Below are positions 9,690 to 20,579 of a stretch of DNA of 64,000 nt, piece after piece. The position numbers were made by a program, and so were the translations under genes. Location: the NCBI RefSeq assembly GCF_013030945.1, contig NZ_JABBXF010000008.1, positions 186,001 through 250,000 of the forward strand, read 5' to 3'. Source of the stretch: Streptomyces morookaense (GTDB lineage: Bacteria > Actinomycetota > Actinomycetes > Streptomycetales > Streptomycetaceae). Under the pieces are notes generated by a model. It did not search any database. It was not told where the DNA came from and saw only the letters and a program-made list of their open reading frames with translations. Position 1 is the stretch's first letter. Each line of letters starts with the position of its first letter.

Positions 9690-9721
9690 TTCAAGGCTTG
9701 TTCGAGTGAATAAACCTTGAA
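9690..9721. promoter_or_regulatory. Inverted repeat TTCAAGG-N18-CCTTGAA upstream of cyclodipeptide operon
   Basis: Seven-base arms TTCAAGG (9690-9696) and CCTTGAA (9715-9721) separated by 18 bp, in an unusually AT-rich patch for this window. It probably lies in the promoter zone of the AlbA-like gene. It could be an operator or simply promoter-region structure. Confidence 0.35.
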
Positions 9722-9790
9722 ATAAAGTGGAGTTGAGCACTCAGGGGCGATTTTCGGCCGCACCGTGCAGAACCGGCCGGAAAAACGGAA

Positions 9791-9821
9791 CCGCCCCGAC
9801 CGGGCGAACCGGTCGGGGCGG
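9791..9821 (-). terminator. Rho-independent terminator of icd
   Basis: Perfect 13-bp stem CCGCCCCGACCGG / CCGGTCGGGGCGG with a 5-base loop, about 33 bp beyond the icd stop. On the minus strand it is followed by TTCCGTTTTTCC, a T-rich tract. It separates icd from the cyclodipeptide operon. Confidence 0.85.
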
Positions 9822-9853
9822 AACAGAGTCCCCGAAAGAGAACTGACGGGACG

Positions 9854-12151
<2,298 letters not shown>

Positions 12152-13501
12152 TCATGCGCCCCGGGGCACCGCCGTCATCAGCAGCGACGACGGCCGGGGG
12201 ATGCTGACCGACCTGACCTCGCGCGGGATGGCCTCGCTCACGGGCCTGAGGCGCCAGCGGGACGCGATCGTGGCCAGGGCCACGGTCATCTCGGTCCAGG
12301 CGAAGGCGTCGCCCAGGCATTTCCGGTTGCCTGCTCCGAACGGGAGGAAGGCACCCCGGCCCGGCCGGTCGGCGGGCGGGGCGAGCCAGCGGTCCGGGTC
12401 GAAGCGGTGCGGGTCCCGGTAGCGCCGGGGGTCGCGGTGGAGCGCGTAGATGCTGAAGGCGACCTCGCTGCCCTCGGGGAGGTGCACCCCGCCGAGCTCC
12501 ACGGACTCCCTGGCCCTGCGCATCGACAGGGGGATCGCGTGCAGGCGCAGGACTTCATCGAGCACCGCCGTGGTGTACGGGAGGGCACCGGAAACCGCGT
12601 AGGCCGCGCCGGTGCCGGCGGATTCGCCGATCTCCGCGTGCAGCCGTCGGTCCGCATCGGGTGCACGGCCCAGTTCGTGGAAGGCCCAGGCGAGTGCCGC
12701 GGACGTGGTCTCGGTGGCGGCCACCGTGATGGTGATGAGTTCGTCCCGGACCTGCTCCGGGCTCATGGCCTCGCCGGTGTCGGCGTCGCGCGCCGCCAGG
12801 AGCAGCGACAGGAGGTCGCCGTGATCGGCGCCGGCCTCCTTGTACCGGGCGATCACCTGGTCGAACTCACGGCGCAGCCGGGCGGCGGCGGTGTCGAACC
12901 TGCGGTTGACGGGCACGGGCAGGTGGTCCAGGAACTTCGGCAGCACGGCCCGGGTGACGGCGTCACGCATGATCACCGGCAGCGAGCGCTGCATCTCCTC
13001 GACGGCAGGGCGGGCCATGCGCGAGGCGAACATCGCTTCGGCGAAGGTGGCCAGCACCAGCTCGGTGATCTCCCGGTTGAGCTCGACGATCTGCCCGGGC
13101 CGCCACGACTCCGCGAGGTCACGCGCATGGCGGGCCATGATCTCGATCCAGCCTCCCACCCTGCTGCGGTGGAACGCAGGGCGTACGAGACGCCGTTGGC
13201 GGTCGTGGAACTCCCCGTCGGACGTGGCGAGACCGTTGCCGAACAACTGCCGCACCCGGTCGGCGTGCCGGCCCCGGTCGAAGCCGCGCGCGCGATCGAC
13301 CAGGACGTCGCGGACCAGTTCGGGAGAGGTGACGAAGTACACCGGCCAGGTACCGAGGTCCACCCGGACGGTGTCCCCCGACTCGTGCAACGACTCCAGG
13401 AAACCCAGGGGGTCCCGCCAGAGCGCCATTGTGTGGCCGAGCAGGGGCATACGCCCCGGCGCGGCCGGTACCCCGGGAACCTTGCTGCTCACGTGGTCCA
13501 T
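12152..13501 (-). CDS. Cytochrome P450 of the terpenoid operon
   Basis: A P450 of about 449 residues. It shows the I-helix oxygen-binding segment VAATETTSAALAW, the K-helix ExxR in LDEVLRLHAIP, and the heme-thiolate loop FLPFGAGNRKCLGDAFAW. The gene is last in a prenyl synthase / terpene cyclase / P450 series, with 22 bp between it and the cyclase stop. It is therefore a likely tailoring hydroxylase or multistep oxidase for the cyclase product. The start could be the ATG at 13501 or the GTG three codons later, which is better spaced from AGGGGA. No dedicated ferredoxin lies next to it. Confidence 0.92.
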   Translation of the reverse strand: MDHVSSKVPGVPAAPGRMPLLGHTMALWRDPLGFLESLHESGDTVRVDLGTWPVYFVTSPELVRDVLVDRARGFDRGRHADRVRQLFGNGLATSDGEFHDRQRRLVRPAFHRSRVGGWIEIMARHARDLAESWRPGQIVELNREITELVLATFAEAMFASRMARPAVEEMQRSLPVIMRDAVTRAVLPKFLDHLPVPVNRRFDTAAARLRREFDQVIARYKEAGADHGDLLSLLLAARDADTGEAMSPEQVRDELITITVAATETTSAALAWAFHELGRAPDADRRLHAEIGESAGTGAAYAVSGALPYTTAVLDEVLRLHAIPLSMRRARESVELGGVHLPEGSEVAFSIYALHRDPRRYRDPHRFDPDRWLAPPADRPGRGAFLPFGAGNRKCLGDAFAWTEMTVALATIASRWRLRPVSEAIPREVRSVSIPRPSSLLMTAVPRGA

Positions 13502-13523
13502 TCCCCTGTACGGATCGGTGGGT

Positions 13524-14552
13524 TCAGTGAGTGATGAGGACGTCGTCGAAGGTGCCTTTGATCCTCGGGAGCCCGAGGTCGTACCGGCGGGTCTCCCGGA
13601 TCCAGACGAGGTCGGCGAAGGCGTACGCCCTCAGATCGGTGGCGAGACGAGCCGCCTCGGCAGCGGCTTCCGGAGGCAGTCCGAGCGAGTCGGCGAGACC
13701 GGGAAGCTGCTCCTCGATGTCCAGGAAGATCTGTTGCCGCTGCTTGGCCCGGTCCAGCACCCGGGCCACGGCCTCCGCCAGGGTGCACCCCTCGCTCGCG
13801 GCGACGACCCGGACGACGTTGCAGGTCTGCCCGTCGGCGATGTCCTTCTCCAGGCCGTAGACGTCGTTGTGCCAGGCCAGGATGTCGGCGAAGCACAGGG
13901 CCAGTTCGCGGAAGAGCAGGCTGTCGCGCAGCGCGTCGGGGATGCGGATGCGCGAGACGATCTCCAGGACGTCCACCTGGAAGAGCATCGCGATGGTGTT
14001 GCGGCGCATGGTGACGAACGTGGCCGCGTCGGGGACCCGGCCCTTCGCGTGGTAGCGGTTCTGCAGCACGATGGCCTGCATGTAGTCCAGGAAGTGTCCG
14101 GTGATGCGCTGCCGCGCCCGCGGCGGGAGCCCTGCCGTCAGCCGGGGCCAGAGGTCGGCGAATCCCGCGATCACGGGGTTGTCCTGCGTGCCCTGCAGGC
14201 CTTCCGGCCCCTTCGTGGCGATGGCCCGCATGTCGCGCAGGACGCGGCGCATGCGCTCTTCGCGCTCGCCCCAGTCGTAGTTGTCGTACTGGTCGTCGGA
14301 CAGGGACCCCCAGCAGAACCACTGGATGCCGAGCACCAGCTGCTGCAGGCCCACCGTCGGCGTCGAAATGCCGTGGTACAGACCGAACTTGAAGGAGCGC
14401 AGGTGCCGTTCCTGTGCCTCGGAGGTGAGGAACCCGAGCCGCCACAGCCAGGCGATCACCTCGTCCTCGGCCTGTGCCGCGGCCGGGTTGACCATCGGGC
14501 AGGGCGGGTCGTAGAAGCCGTCGACGAGGACGGACAGATCGATCATCGGCAT
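13524..14552 (-). CDS. Class I terpene synthase (probably diterpene cyclase)
   Basis: A 342-residue bacterial class I terpene synthase with all landmark motifs: DDQYD at 86-90, effector arginine R183 at 46 residues before the NSE motif, an NSE-type element ND-VYGLEKD at 229-237, and R323-Y324 near the C-terminus. In the NSE motif the usual Ser/Thr and final Glu are replaced by Gly233 and Asp237, an uncommon combination. ATG at 14552 has AAGGAGG 7-8 bases upstream. The neighbouring long-chain prenyl diphosphate synthase argues for a C20 substrate (inference). The cyclisation product cannot be predicted. Confidence 0.92.
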   Translation of the reverse strand: MPMIDLSVLVDGFYDPPCPMVNPAAAQAEDEVIAWLWRLGFLTSEAQERHLRSFKFGLYHGISTPTVGLQQLVLGIQWFCWGSLSDDQYDNYDWGEREERMRRVLRDMRAIATKGPEGLQGTQDNPVIAGFADLWPRLTAGLPPRARQRITGHFLDYMQAIVLQNRYHAKGRVPDAATFVTMRRNTIAMLFQVDVLEIVSRIRIPDALRDSLLFRELALCFADILAWHNDVYGLEKDIADGQTCNVVRVVAASEGCTLAEAVARVLDRAKQRQQIFLDIEEQLPGLADSLGLPPEAAAEAARLATDLRAYAFADLVWIRETRRYDLGLPRIKGTFDDVLITH

Positions 14553-14583
14553 GGGACGGCCTCCTTCTCGGGGGTCGGGGAAC

Positions 14584-15663
14584 TCATGAGGTGCGCTCCG
14601 TCGCACTGTCCGCGACGCGCCGGAGCATCGCGACGACGGCCTGCGGGAAGGGGGCCCGGTCCAGCGCGTGCAGGGCCTCCCTGCGACGTCCGGCGATCAG
14701 GCGTTCCACTTCCTGGCGGGCCAGGGTCTCCTCCAGGACGGTGCGGACGGCACACGCCTGTGCCGCGTCGAGAGCGGGGTTGCCCACCGAGGCCTGCAGG
14801 ATGCCGAGTTGGGCCGGGGTGGCCCGCATGGCGGCAAAGGCCATCAGGGCCGTCTGCTTGCCCTCCCGCAGATCGTCCAGCGTGGGCTTGCCCGTCTCCG
14901 CACTGTCTCCGAAGACACCGAGGAGATCGTCCCGGAGCTGGAAGGCCTCGCCGATCGGAAGCGCGAACGCGGAACAGGCCTCGGTCACGGACCTGTCGGC
15001 TCCGGCCAGTACGGCGCCGAGGTGCAGGGGGCGTTCGAAGGTGTACTTGGCCGTCTTGAACCGGATCGTGGTCAGGGCCTGCTGCACGTCACCGTCCAGC
15101 CCGCCGGTGTTGAGCAGGTCCAGGTATTGACCGAGCACGACCTCCGTGCGCATGGCATGCAGAACCGGCAGGGCGGCACGCAACTGGGTGGCGGTGAGGC
15201 CGGCGGTCTGAAGTATTTCGTCGGACCAGGAGAGCGCCAAGTCCCCGAGCAGAATGCCCGTGTTGCGACCGAATTTACTGCTGTCCCCCGGAAGGCCGCG
15301 GCGACGGTGCATCGTCGTCAGTGCCCGATGCGCACTCAACCGCCCCCGGCGGGTCTCGCTTTCGTCCATGACGTCGTCGTGGATGAGGGCGAAGGCATGG
15401 AACAGTTCCAGGCTCGCCGCCACCCGCAGCAACGGCCCGAGGTCCCCCTTGCCACGGGCGGCTTGCCATCCGCATATGCACATCGTCGGCCGGATCAGCT
15501 TGCCACCCGCAAGCACCAGGCCCCGCAATACGGCGACAAGGTCGGCAAGGTGTTGCGAGGCGGCCGAACGTATCCGGTCGGCAAAGAAATTCTCCAGAAC
15601 TGTCCTGACCTCGCAGCGAATCCGCGCCGGCGTCAGGACCCCCGACATGGCGAGCATGGCCAC
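14584..15663 (-). CDS. Polyprenyl (geranylgeranyl) diphosphate synthase
   Basis: About 359 residues, trans-isoprenyl diphosphate synthase family. It has the first aspartate-rich motif in LIHDDVMDESETRRG, the GGKLIRP block near the N-terminus, and the second region LRDDLLGVFGDSAETGKP. The GTG at 15663 has AAGGGG about 8 bases upstream; the ATG two codons later is also possible. Thirty-one bases separate its stop from the terpene cyclase start. It most likely supplies GGPP to the cyclase. Chain length depends on residues just upstream of the first motif and is not proven. Confidence 0.9.
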   Translation of the reverse strand: MAMLAMSGVLTPARIRCEVRTVLENFFADRIRSAASQHLADLVAVLRGLVLAGGKLIRPTMCICGWQAARGKGDLGPLLRVAASLELFHAFALIHDDVMDESETRRGRLSAHRALTTMHRRRGLPGDSSKFGRNTGILLGDLALSWSDEILQTAGLTATQLRAALPVLHAMRTEVVLGQYLDLLNTGGLDGDVQQALTTIRFKTAKYTFERPLHLGAVLAGADRSVTEACSAFALPIGEAFQLRDDLLGVFGDSAETGKPTLDDLREGKQTALMAFAAMRATPAQLGILQASVGNPALDAAQACAVRTVLEETLARQEVERLIAGRRREALHALDRAPFPQAVVAMLRRVADSATERTS

Positions 15664-15933
15664 GGCTCGATCCCCTTCGCATCGTTGCGCCGACCCGGTG
15701 AGGCGAAAGCCACCGGATCGCCAGCAGAGAATCCTTGAGGATTCTGAGGAATGCGTTCGGCGTACCGGAACGAACCATTCAGGAAAGGCCAAAGCTTTCT
15801 CTTCCCGAATGGACGCAACCGAGCCTTTCCCATTCACCGTTCATACAAACCGTACGGCGCGTGCCTGGACCGGCGCAGACGACAGCGAATCTTTTCGGGG
15901 CGCGCGCATATGCCCGCACGCGCCCCACCCTCC

Positions 15934-15973
15934 TCACAGGGCCTGCGCAGGCAGCCTTACGGCGATTCGCCGT
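15934..15973 (-). pseudogene. Frameshifted remnant of the LuxR HTH of the LAL regulator
   Basis: In the -1 frame, immediately overlapping and following the stop of the LAL gene, the minus strand reads EFTAERRIAVRLPAQAL and then stops at 15934. This closely matches the beginning of a LuxR-type HTH in LAL proteins (LT-AERR-A-LAAQGL...). The rest of the HTH (TNREIA... and the recognition helix) is absent in all frames examined by eye. Confidence 0.6.
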
Positions 15974-18730
15974 TCAGCGGTGAATTCCCAGCCGGCGCGG
16001 CCGCAGGCCGGCGTCGGCCAATTCCCGGCGCGCCTTCGCCACCACGGCATCGGCACCGCAGGAGCTGGCGACCTCGACACCGCGGTACAGGCTCTCTGCC
16101 GCCTGCACCAGGCGTCCGGTGCGGCGCATCGCAGCACCGAGGTCGACCAGGGCACAGGCGAGTTCGTAGACCGAAGGCGACTTTTCCAGGTGACCGACGG
16201 CCTTCTGCAGCAAGTCGGCGCTCTCGGGCCCGTCGTGGACCCGGCCCGCCGCATACAGGGCCTGCCCGATCGCCGATTCCGTGCCGAAGCGCTCGGCACG
16301 CTGCACCGCTTCCTTCGCCAGGTGCCGCGCCCGCTGGGGGCTGGTGTCGGACGTGGCGAGGGCCAGGTTCGGCTGCCAGGGGCACCAGGCGGGATTGTGC
16401 ACGCCCCGCCGGTCGAGGCGGCGCCCCACCGCGGCGAGTTCCTCGACGGCCTCCCCGTGCGCACCCTGTGCCAGCCGCAGTTCACCGAGGACCGCCTGGG
16501 CGTCCGGAATGATCACGACGGGTGGGAACGGCTTCCCGAACGCGTACCGGACGGCCAATTCCTGGGCGGCGTCGACCTGGCCGCGGGCCAGCAGGATCTC
16601 GATGAGGGTACTCACCGCATACCACTGCGCGGGGGTGCCGGAGCCGACCCGGTCGGCCGCCCACAGCCCGGCGCGCGCGAAGTCCTCGGCGTCGGACAGC
16701 CGCCCGGTGCGGTACCGGACGTATCCCAGCAGCGTATAGCCGATGGCCAGTTGGCCACCGCGCCATCCCTTGCGCTCGGAATCGGCGATGCCTTCGGCGA
16801 AGAGCTCCTCCGCCCGCTCGGGCCGGTCGCAGTACATGAAGGTGAGCGCCAGAAGCATCGGCACCTCGGAGCCCCAGTGCTGGTCGGTCCAGCTCAGACC
16901 GGACCCCAGGGCCCGCTCCGCGTGGTCCAGGGCGATGGCGGCCGGCTCACCGCGGACCATGGCGTCCCACGCCCTCAGCCCCAGCGCGTACCGCTCGGTG
17001 AGGTCACGTCCGGTCAACCGCTGGGCGAGCTGGGTCAGCAGCCGCGAGCGCCCCGGGCCGTCCTCCTCCTCGGCCGTGAAAGCCGCGCGCAGGAAGTGCT
17101 CGGTGTGCATCCGCAGCCGGATCCGCGGGTCGGTGGTCGCCTGCGCCTCCGCCGCCAGTACCTCGGCCGCTTCCCTCACTTGTCCGGCATGCGCCAGGGA
17201 CCGTGCCAGCCGGATGACGGCGTCCACGCGCATGTCCTTGCCGAGCAGCGGCTCCTCCAGCGCCGCCCGGAGGTGGTTGACCGTGACCGACGGGTCGTAC
17301 AACAGGGCCGGGCTGCCCAGCTCGTACAGCACGGTGGCCTTCATCTCCGCAGGCGGGGGCTCGCGGAGGGCGCGGTCCAGGCACCGCCGGGCCGCATCGG
17401 GCGCACCCGTGCGCAGGTATTCGCGCGCTGCCTCCTGCAGGTGGCCCGCCACCCATTCGTCTTCCTCGGGGTGGGTCTCCAGCAGGTGACGGGATGCCAC
17501 TGCCGCGCCCCTCCCGGCCTCGATGAGCTCCCAAGCGGCCTTGCCGTGCAGGGCCACCCGCATGGCGGGAGGGATGTCGCGGTAGACGGCCGTCGCGATC
17601 AGCGGGTGGCCGAACTCCGGCCTCTCGACGCCCCGCACGATCTCCGCGGCCGCCAGCCGGTCGAGGGCCTCACCCGCCTCCGTGGGGCTCAGCCCCGCCA
17701 CCGAGGCGGCCAGCGATGCCGACGCCTCCGTACCGAGAACGGCCACGGCCCAGGCCATCCGGACGACGGAGGTGCCCATCCGCTCCAGCCGGTCCAGTAC
17801 ACCGGCACCGGACATGGCGCCGGACATGTCGTGGAGCTGCGGCGCGTTCTCGCGCGTCGGGGCCAGGCCCTCCTCGCGCACGGCAACGGCCAGTTCGACC
17901 GTCTCGAAGGGATTACCGCCGGTGATCTTCCACGCCTCGCGGCCGAACTCCTCGTCGACCTCGGCATCCGGTCCCAGCTCGCGGGCCACGAGCGTGGTGA
18001 CGGCCGCCGGGCTGAGCGGCGCCAGGTCCAGTGGACGCATCCGGTTCCGGCTCAGCATGTCGCCGAACGCCCGCGGGATGTCGGGCACTTCGTCGGGGCG
18101 GTAGGCGACGACCACCAGGACCGGCAGGTCGTCGACACGGCCGGCGAAGGAGGAGAGCCACGTCAGCGACTCGGGATCCGCCCAGTGCGCATCGTCCAGG
18201 ACCACGACCAGACTGCCGCGGGACACGGCCACGTTGGTGACCAGCCAGTCCAGCCCGTCGCGCACACCCTGCGGGTCGGGTTCCGCCGAGTCGGCTGCGG
18301 GGCACAGCCCCAGGACGGGGCCGACGATGCTGTACCAGTCCCCCAGCACGTTGTGCCGCTCGGACTCGGTGTACGAGGCCAGGAGCGGCTGGAGAAGCTG
18401 CCGCAGGACGTAGAAGGCCGAGCTCTGCTCGTTCTCACCGCCGCGGGCGAACAGCGTCGTGCACTCCTGTTCCCGGGCGAGATGCCGGACTTCCGCCAGC
18501 AGCGTGGTCTTGCCCGCGCCGGCCGGTCCCGCAAAGCTGAGCACTCCGCCACGGGGTGCCCGCTTCCCCTCTTCCGCTCCCCCGGCGGCCGTGCATCCGG
18601 CGAGCTTGTCCAACGCTTCCCTCGCCGCAGCACGTTGGGCATCGCGCTCAAGGGTCTCCGCAGGCACCCACCCGTCCGGCGGGCGTGTCTCCGGCGCTTC
18701 TGCGGACTGCGTGTCGACCCGACCCGTCAC
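15974..18730 (-). CDS. LAL-type (MalT-like) regulator lacking its C-terminal HTH, probably defective
   Basis: About 918 residues. An AAA-type ATPase region has Walker A SFAGPAGAGKTTLL and Walker B LVVVLDDAHWAD; a long alpha-helical/TPR-like region follows. The protein ends ARRELADAGLRPRRLGIHR, exactly at the linker that in intact LALs leads into a LuxR HTH. The HTH is missing and its start can be read in another frame just past the stop. GTG at 18730 has GGGAGG 4 bases upstream. It lies directly upstream of the terpenoid operon on the same strand and was probably its activator. As it stands it may be inactive or act without binding DNA. Confidence 0.85.
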   Translation of the reverse strand: MTGRVDTQSAEAPETRPPDGWVPAETLERDAQRAAAREALDKLAGCTAAGGAEEGKRAPRGGVLSFAGPAGAGKTTLLAEVRHLAREQECTTLFARGGENEQSSAFYVLRQLLQPLLASYTESERHNVLGDWYSIVGPVLGLCPAADSAEPDPQGVRDGLDWLVTNVAVSRGSLVVVLDDAHWADPESLTWLSSFAGRVDDLPVLVVVAYRPDEVPDIPRAFGDMLSRNRMRPLDLAPLSPAAVTTLVARELGPDAEVDEEFGREAWKITGGNPFETVELAVAVREEGLAPTRENAPQLHDMSGAMSGAGVLDRLERMGTSVVRMAWAVAVLGTEASASLAASVAGLSPTEAGEALDRLAAAEIVRGVERPEFGHPLIATAVYRDIPPAMRVALHGKAAWELIEAGRGAAVASRHLLETHPEEDEWVAGHLQEAAREYLRTGAPDAARRCLDRALREPPPAEMKATVLYELGSPALLYDPSVTVNHLRAALEEPLLGKDMRVDAVIRLARSLAHAGQVREAAEVLAAEAQATTDPRIRLRMHTEHFLRAAFTAEEEDGPGRSRLLTQLAQRLTGRDLTERYALGLRAWDAMVRGEPAAIALDHAERALGSGLSWTDQHWGSEVPMLLALTFMYCDRPERAEELFAEGIADSERKGWRGGQLAIGYTLLGYVRYRTGRLSDAEDFARAGLWAADRVGSGTPAQWYAVSTLIEILLARGQVDAAQELAVRYAFGKPFPPVVIIPDAQAVLGELRLAQGAHGEAVEELAAVGRRLDRRGVHNPAWCPWQPNLALATSDTSPQRARHLAKEAVQRAERFGTESAIGQALYAAGRVHDGPESADLLQKAVGHLEKSPSVYELACALVDLGAAMRRTGRLVQAAESLYRGVEVASSCGADAVVAKARRELADAGLRPRRLGIHR

Positions 18731-19091
18731 TGTGCCTCCCGATGAGATGCTGCGCCGCGCGCACCGCCGCTCCCGCTCGGTGACGGAACGGACGGGGCCG
18801 GCCCGCTGGGACCCTGCGGTGCGGCCCACGGCATCGCGTAGCGTAGGCCTGGCCGAGGTTCTGATGGCGCGTTTCTGCAATTGCCGGGACGCCCGATACC
18901 TGATGTGATGATCGGCCTTGCGATCACCCTGGCTGCTGCGGTAGAAGACGCATCCTCGCGGCACCGCCGGAGCGGCCCGAACCGCCCCTTTCCCCCGATC
19001 CCGGAACCCCCGGCATGGTTCCCCTGTCTCTAAAGGTGACCATGTACGCGCCCCCAGGGGCGCCCGGCCACATCCGGAGCGAGCTCTACCG
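18731..19091. other. 361-bp divergent intergenic region
   Basis: The region lies between the divergent LAL gene and the membrane-anchored esterase gene. It includes an AT-richer stretch around 18865-18925 (promoter-like position) and a small GCGCCCC/GGGGCGC hairpin near 19050-19065. No coding gene or RNA gene was recognised in it. Confidence 0.5.
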
Positions 19092-20180
19092 ATGACGTAC
19101 TCCCCGCCGACCTCCTACCGGTCCCGGCGCCGCGCGTCCTCGCGCGCCAAGCGCTGGGGCATCGTCGTGGCGTGCATAGCCGTGCTCGGTGCCGTCGCCT
19201 GGCCCGTCCTGAACTATTTCGACGTCTTCTCCGACAAGGGCGACGCCATCTCCTTCGGCGGTTCGTCCGACGGCAAGGGGTCCGCCGGTTCCAAGGCCCT
19301 GATGCCCACCGGGCCCAAGGCCGATTTCACGGTCTCCGGCACCGTTCCCGAGGACGGCAGCAAGATCGCCGTGACGACGTACCAGGGCAAGCAGTCCGGT
19401 TTCACGGGCAAGGTCTGGGTCTGGGCACCCAAGCAGTACAACGACCCGAAGTACAAGGACAGCGGCTTCCCCGTGCTGATCGCGCTGCCCGGCGGCGCGG
19501 GATACCCCAACAACTACTGGATGGGGACGAACCTCAAGCTGGAGGCGTCCATCCAGAAGTGGGCGGACGCGGGCGAGAGCCTGCCCTTCATCCTCGCCAT
19601 GCCCGTGCTCAACCCCGAGAACCACGATCTGGACAAGCACGACCCGAAGGCCGGCCTGTACTGGGACGGCAGCGACATCCCCGGCCAGCCCAAGATGGGA
19701 ACCTGGCTGACCGAGGACGTGCCCCAGCTGATCAAGGAGAACTTCCGCACGATCAAGTCGCGTGACGGCTGGGCCTTCATGGGCTCCTCCACCGGCGGCT
19801 CCGCGGGCCTGAAGTCCGTGCTGCAGAAGCCGGACAAGTTCAAGGCCGTCATCGCCTCCGGTCCCGACATCGTGCCCGACTCCCGCCTGTGGGCCGGGCA
19901 CGAGAAGGAGAAGGAGGACAACGACTCCAACGTGCTGGCCAAGCGCCTCATCGCCAAGGGCGGTCCGGACGTCTACCTGGGGCTCCAGGTCGGCGCGAGC
20001 GAGCCCGTGAAGCCGCCGATCGACAAGTTCGTCGCGACGTACGGCAACAAGGGGCCGGTCAAGACCAAGTACCACGTCATCCCGGACGGCGACCACAACG
20101 CCGCGACGTACGTGCCGAACATGGAGTCCGGCGGACTGATCCAGTGGATCAGCCAGCACATGCAGGGGCCGGTCTCGTAG
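19092..20180 (+). CDS. Membrane-anchored or secreted esterase (alpha/beta hydrolase, esterase D / antigen-85-like)
   Basis: A 362-residue protein. A basic N-terminus (RSRRRASSRAKR) is followed by one hydrophobic segment at about residues 22-42, so it is probably anchored with the enzyme outside the membrane. The hydrolase domain shows the nucleophile elbow GSSTGGSAG and a C-terminal DGDHNAATY that supplies the histidine. The family (PF00756-like) contains S-formylglutathione hydrolases, mycolyltransferase relatives and feruloyl esterases. The substrate is unknown. It precedes an ACP/ketosynthase pair by about 110 bp on the same strand, but a functional link is not established. Confidence 0.8.
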   Translation: MTYSPPTSYRSRRRASSRAKRWGIVVACIAVLGAVAWPVLNYFDVFSDKGDAISFGGSSDGKGSAGSKALMPTGPKADFTVSGTVPEDGSKIAVTTYQGKQSGFTGKVWVWAPKQYNDPKYKDSGFPVLIALPGGAGYPNNYWMGTNLKLEASIQKWADAGESLPFILAMPVLNPENHDLDKHDPKAGLYWDGSDIPGQPKMGTWLTEDVPQLIKENFRTIKSRDGWAFMGSSTGGSAGLKSVLQKPDKFKAVIASGPDIVPDSRLWAGHEKEKEDNDSNVLAKRLIAKGGPDVYLGLQVGASEPVKPPIDKFVATYGNKGPVKTKYHVIPDGDHNAATYVPNMESGGLIQWISQHMQGPVS

Positions 20181-20288
20181 ATCACGCGTACCGCCGCCGG
20201 GCCACCGGATTCACGGAAAAGCAACGGAAAAGCACTCGTCCGGGTGCGGTTCGGTGATTGCCGGTCCCGGCCCGGCGCGGAAGGCTCT

Positions 20289-20579
20289 GTGGCCGTGACT
20301 CAACACGGCAGCTATGAACTGGTCCGCACCACCTTGATCCGGACCGTGGGGGCCAATCCTGCGAAGATCGCGCCCGACACCACGTTCGGTGATCTGCGTC
20401 TGGACTCCCTGGCCCTGGTCGAGCTGGCCCTCGCCCTGGAGGAGCGCACCGGGAGGCCGATGCCCGAGGTCACCGAGCACAGCACGCTGGCCGACGTCGC
20501 GGAGCTGATCGATGCGGCCGGTGCGGACCCGTCCGTGCCGGCCGCACGCACGCCCGGTCCTGCCGCCAGCAACGTCTGA
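20289..20579 (+). CDS. Acyl carrier protein
   Basis: A small (about 96-residue) carrier protein with the phosphopantetheine site in FGDLRLDSLALVELAL (DSL serine). The start is GTG at 20289, with GGAAGG 4 bases upstream; the next GTG two codons on is an alternative. Its TGA overlaps the ATG of the ketosynthase gene (TGATG), so the two are translationally coupled. This is a discrete ACP outside a type II PKS or fatty-acid synthase operon, so it probably serves a dedicated short acyl pathway. Confidence 0.85.
   Translation: MAVTQHGSYELVRTTLIRTVGANPAKIAPDTTFGDLRLDSLALVELALALEERTGRPMPEVTEHSTLADVAELIDAAGADPSVPAARTPGPAASNV

Noticed and set aside
15254..18745. Long plus-strand open frame opposite the LAL and prenyl synthase genes
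   Set aside because: It is antisense to recognised domains (Walker A and B, DDVMD) and has no recognisable domain of its own.
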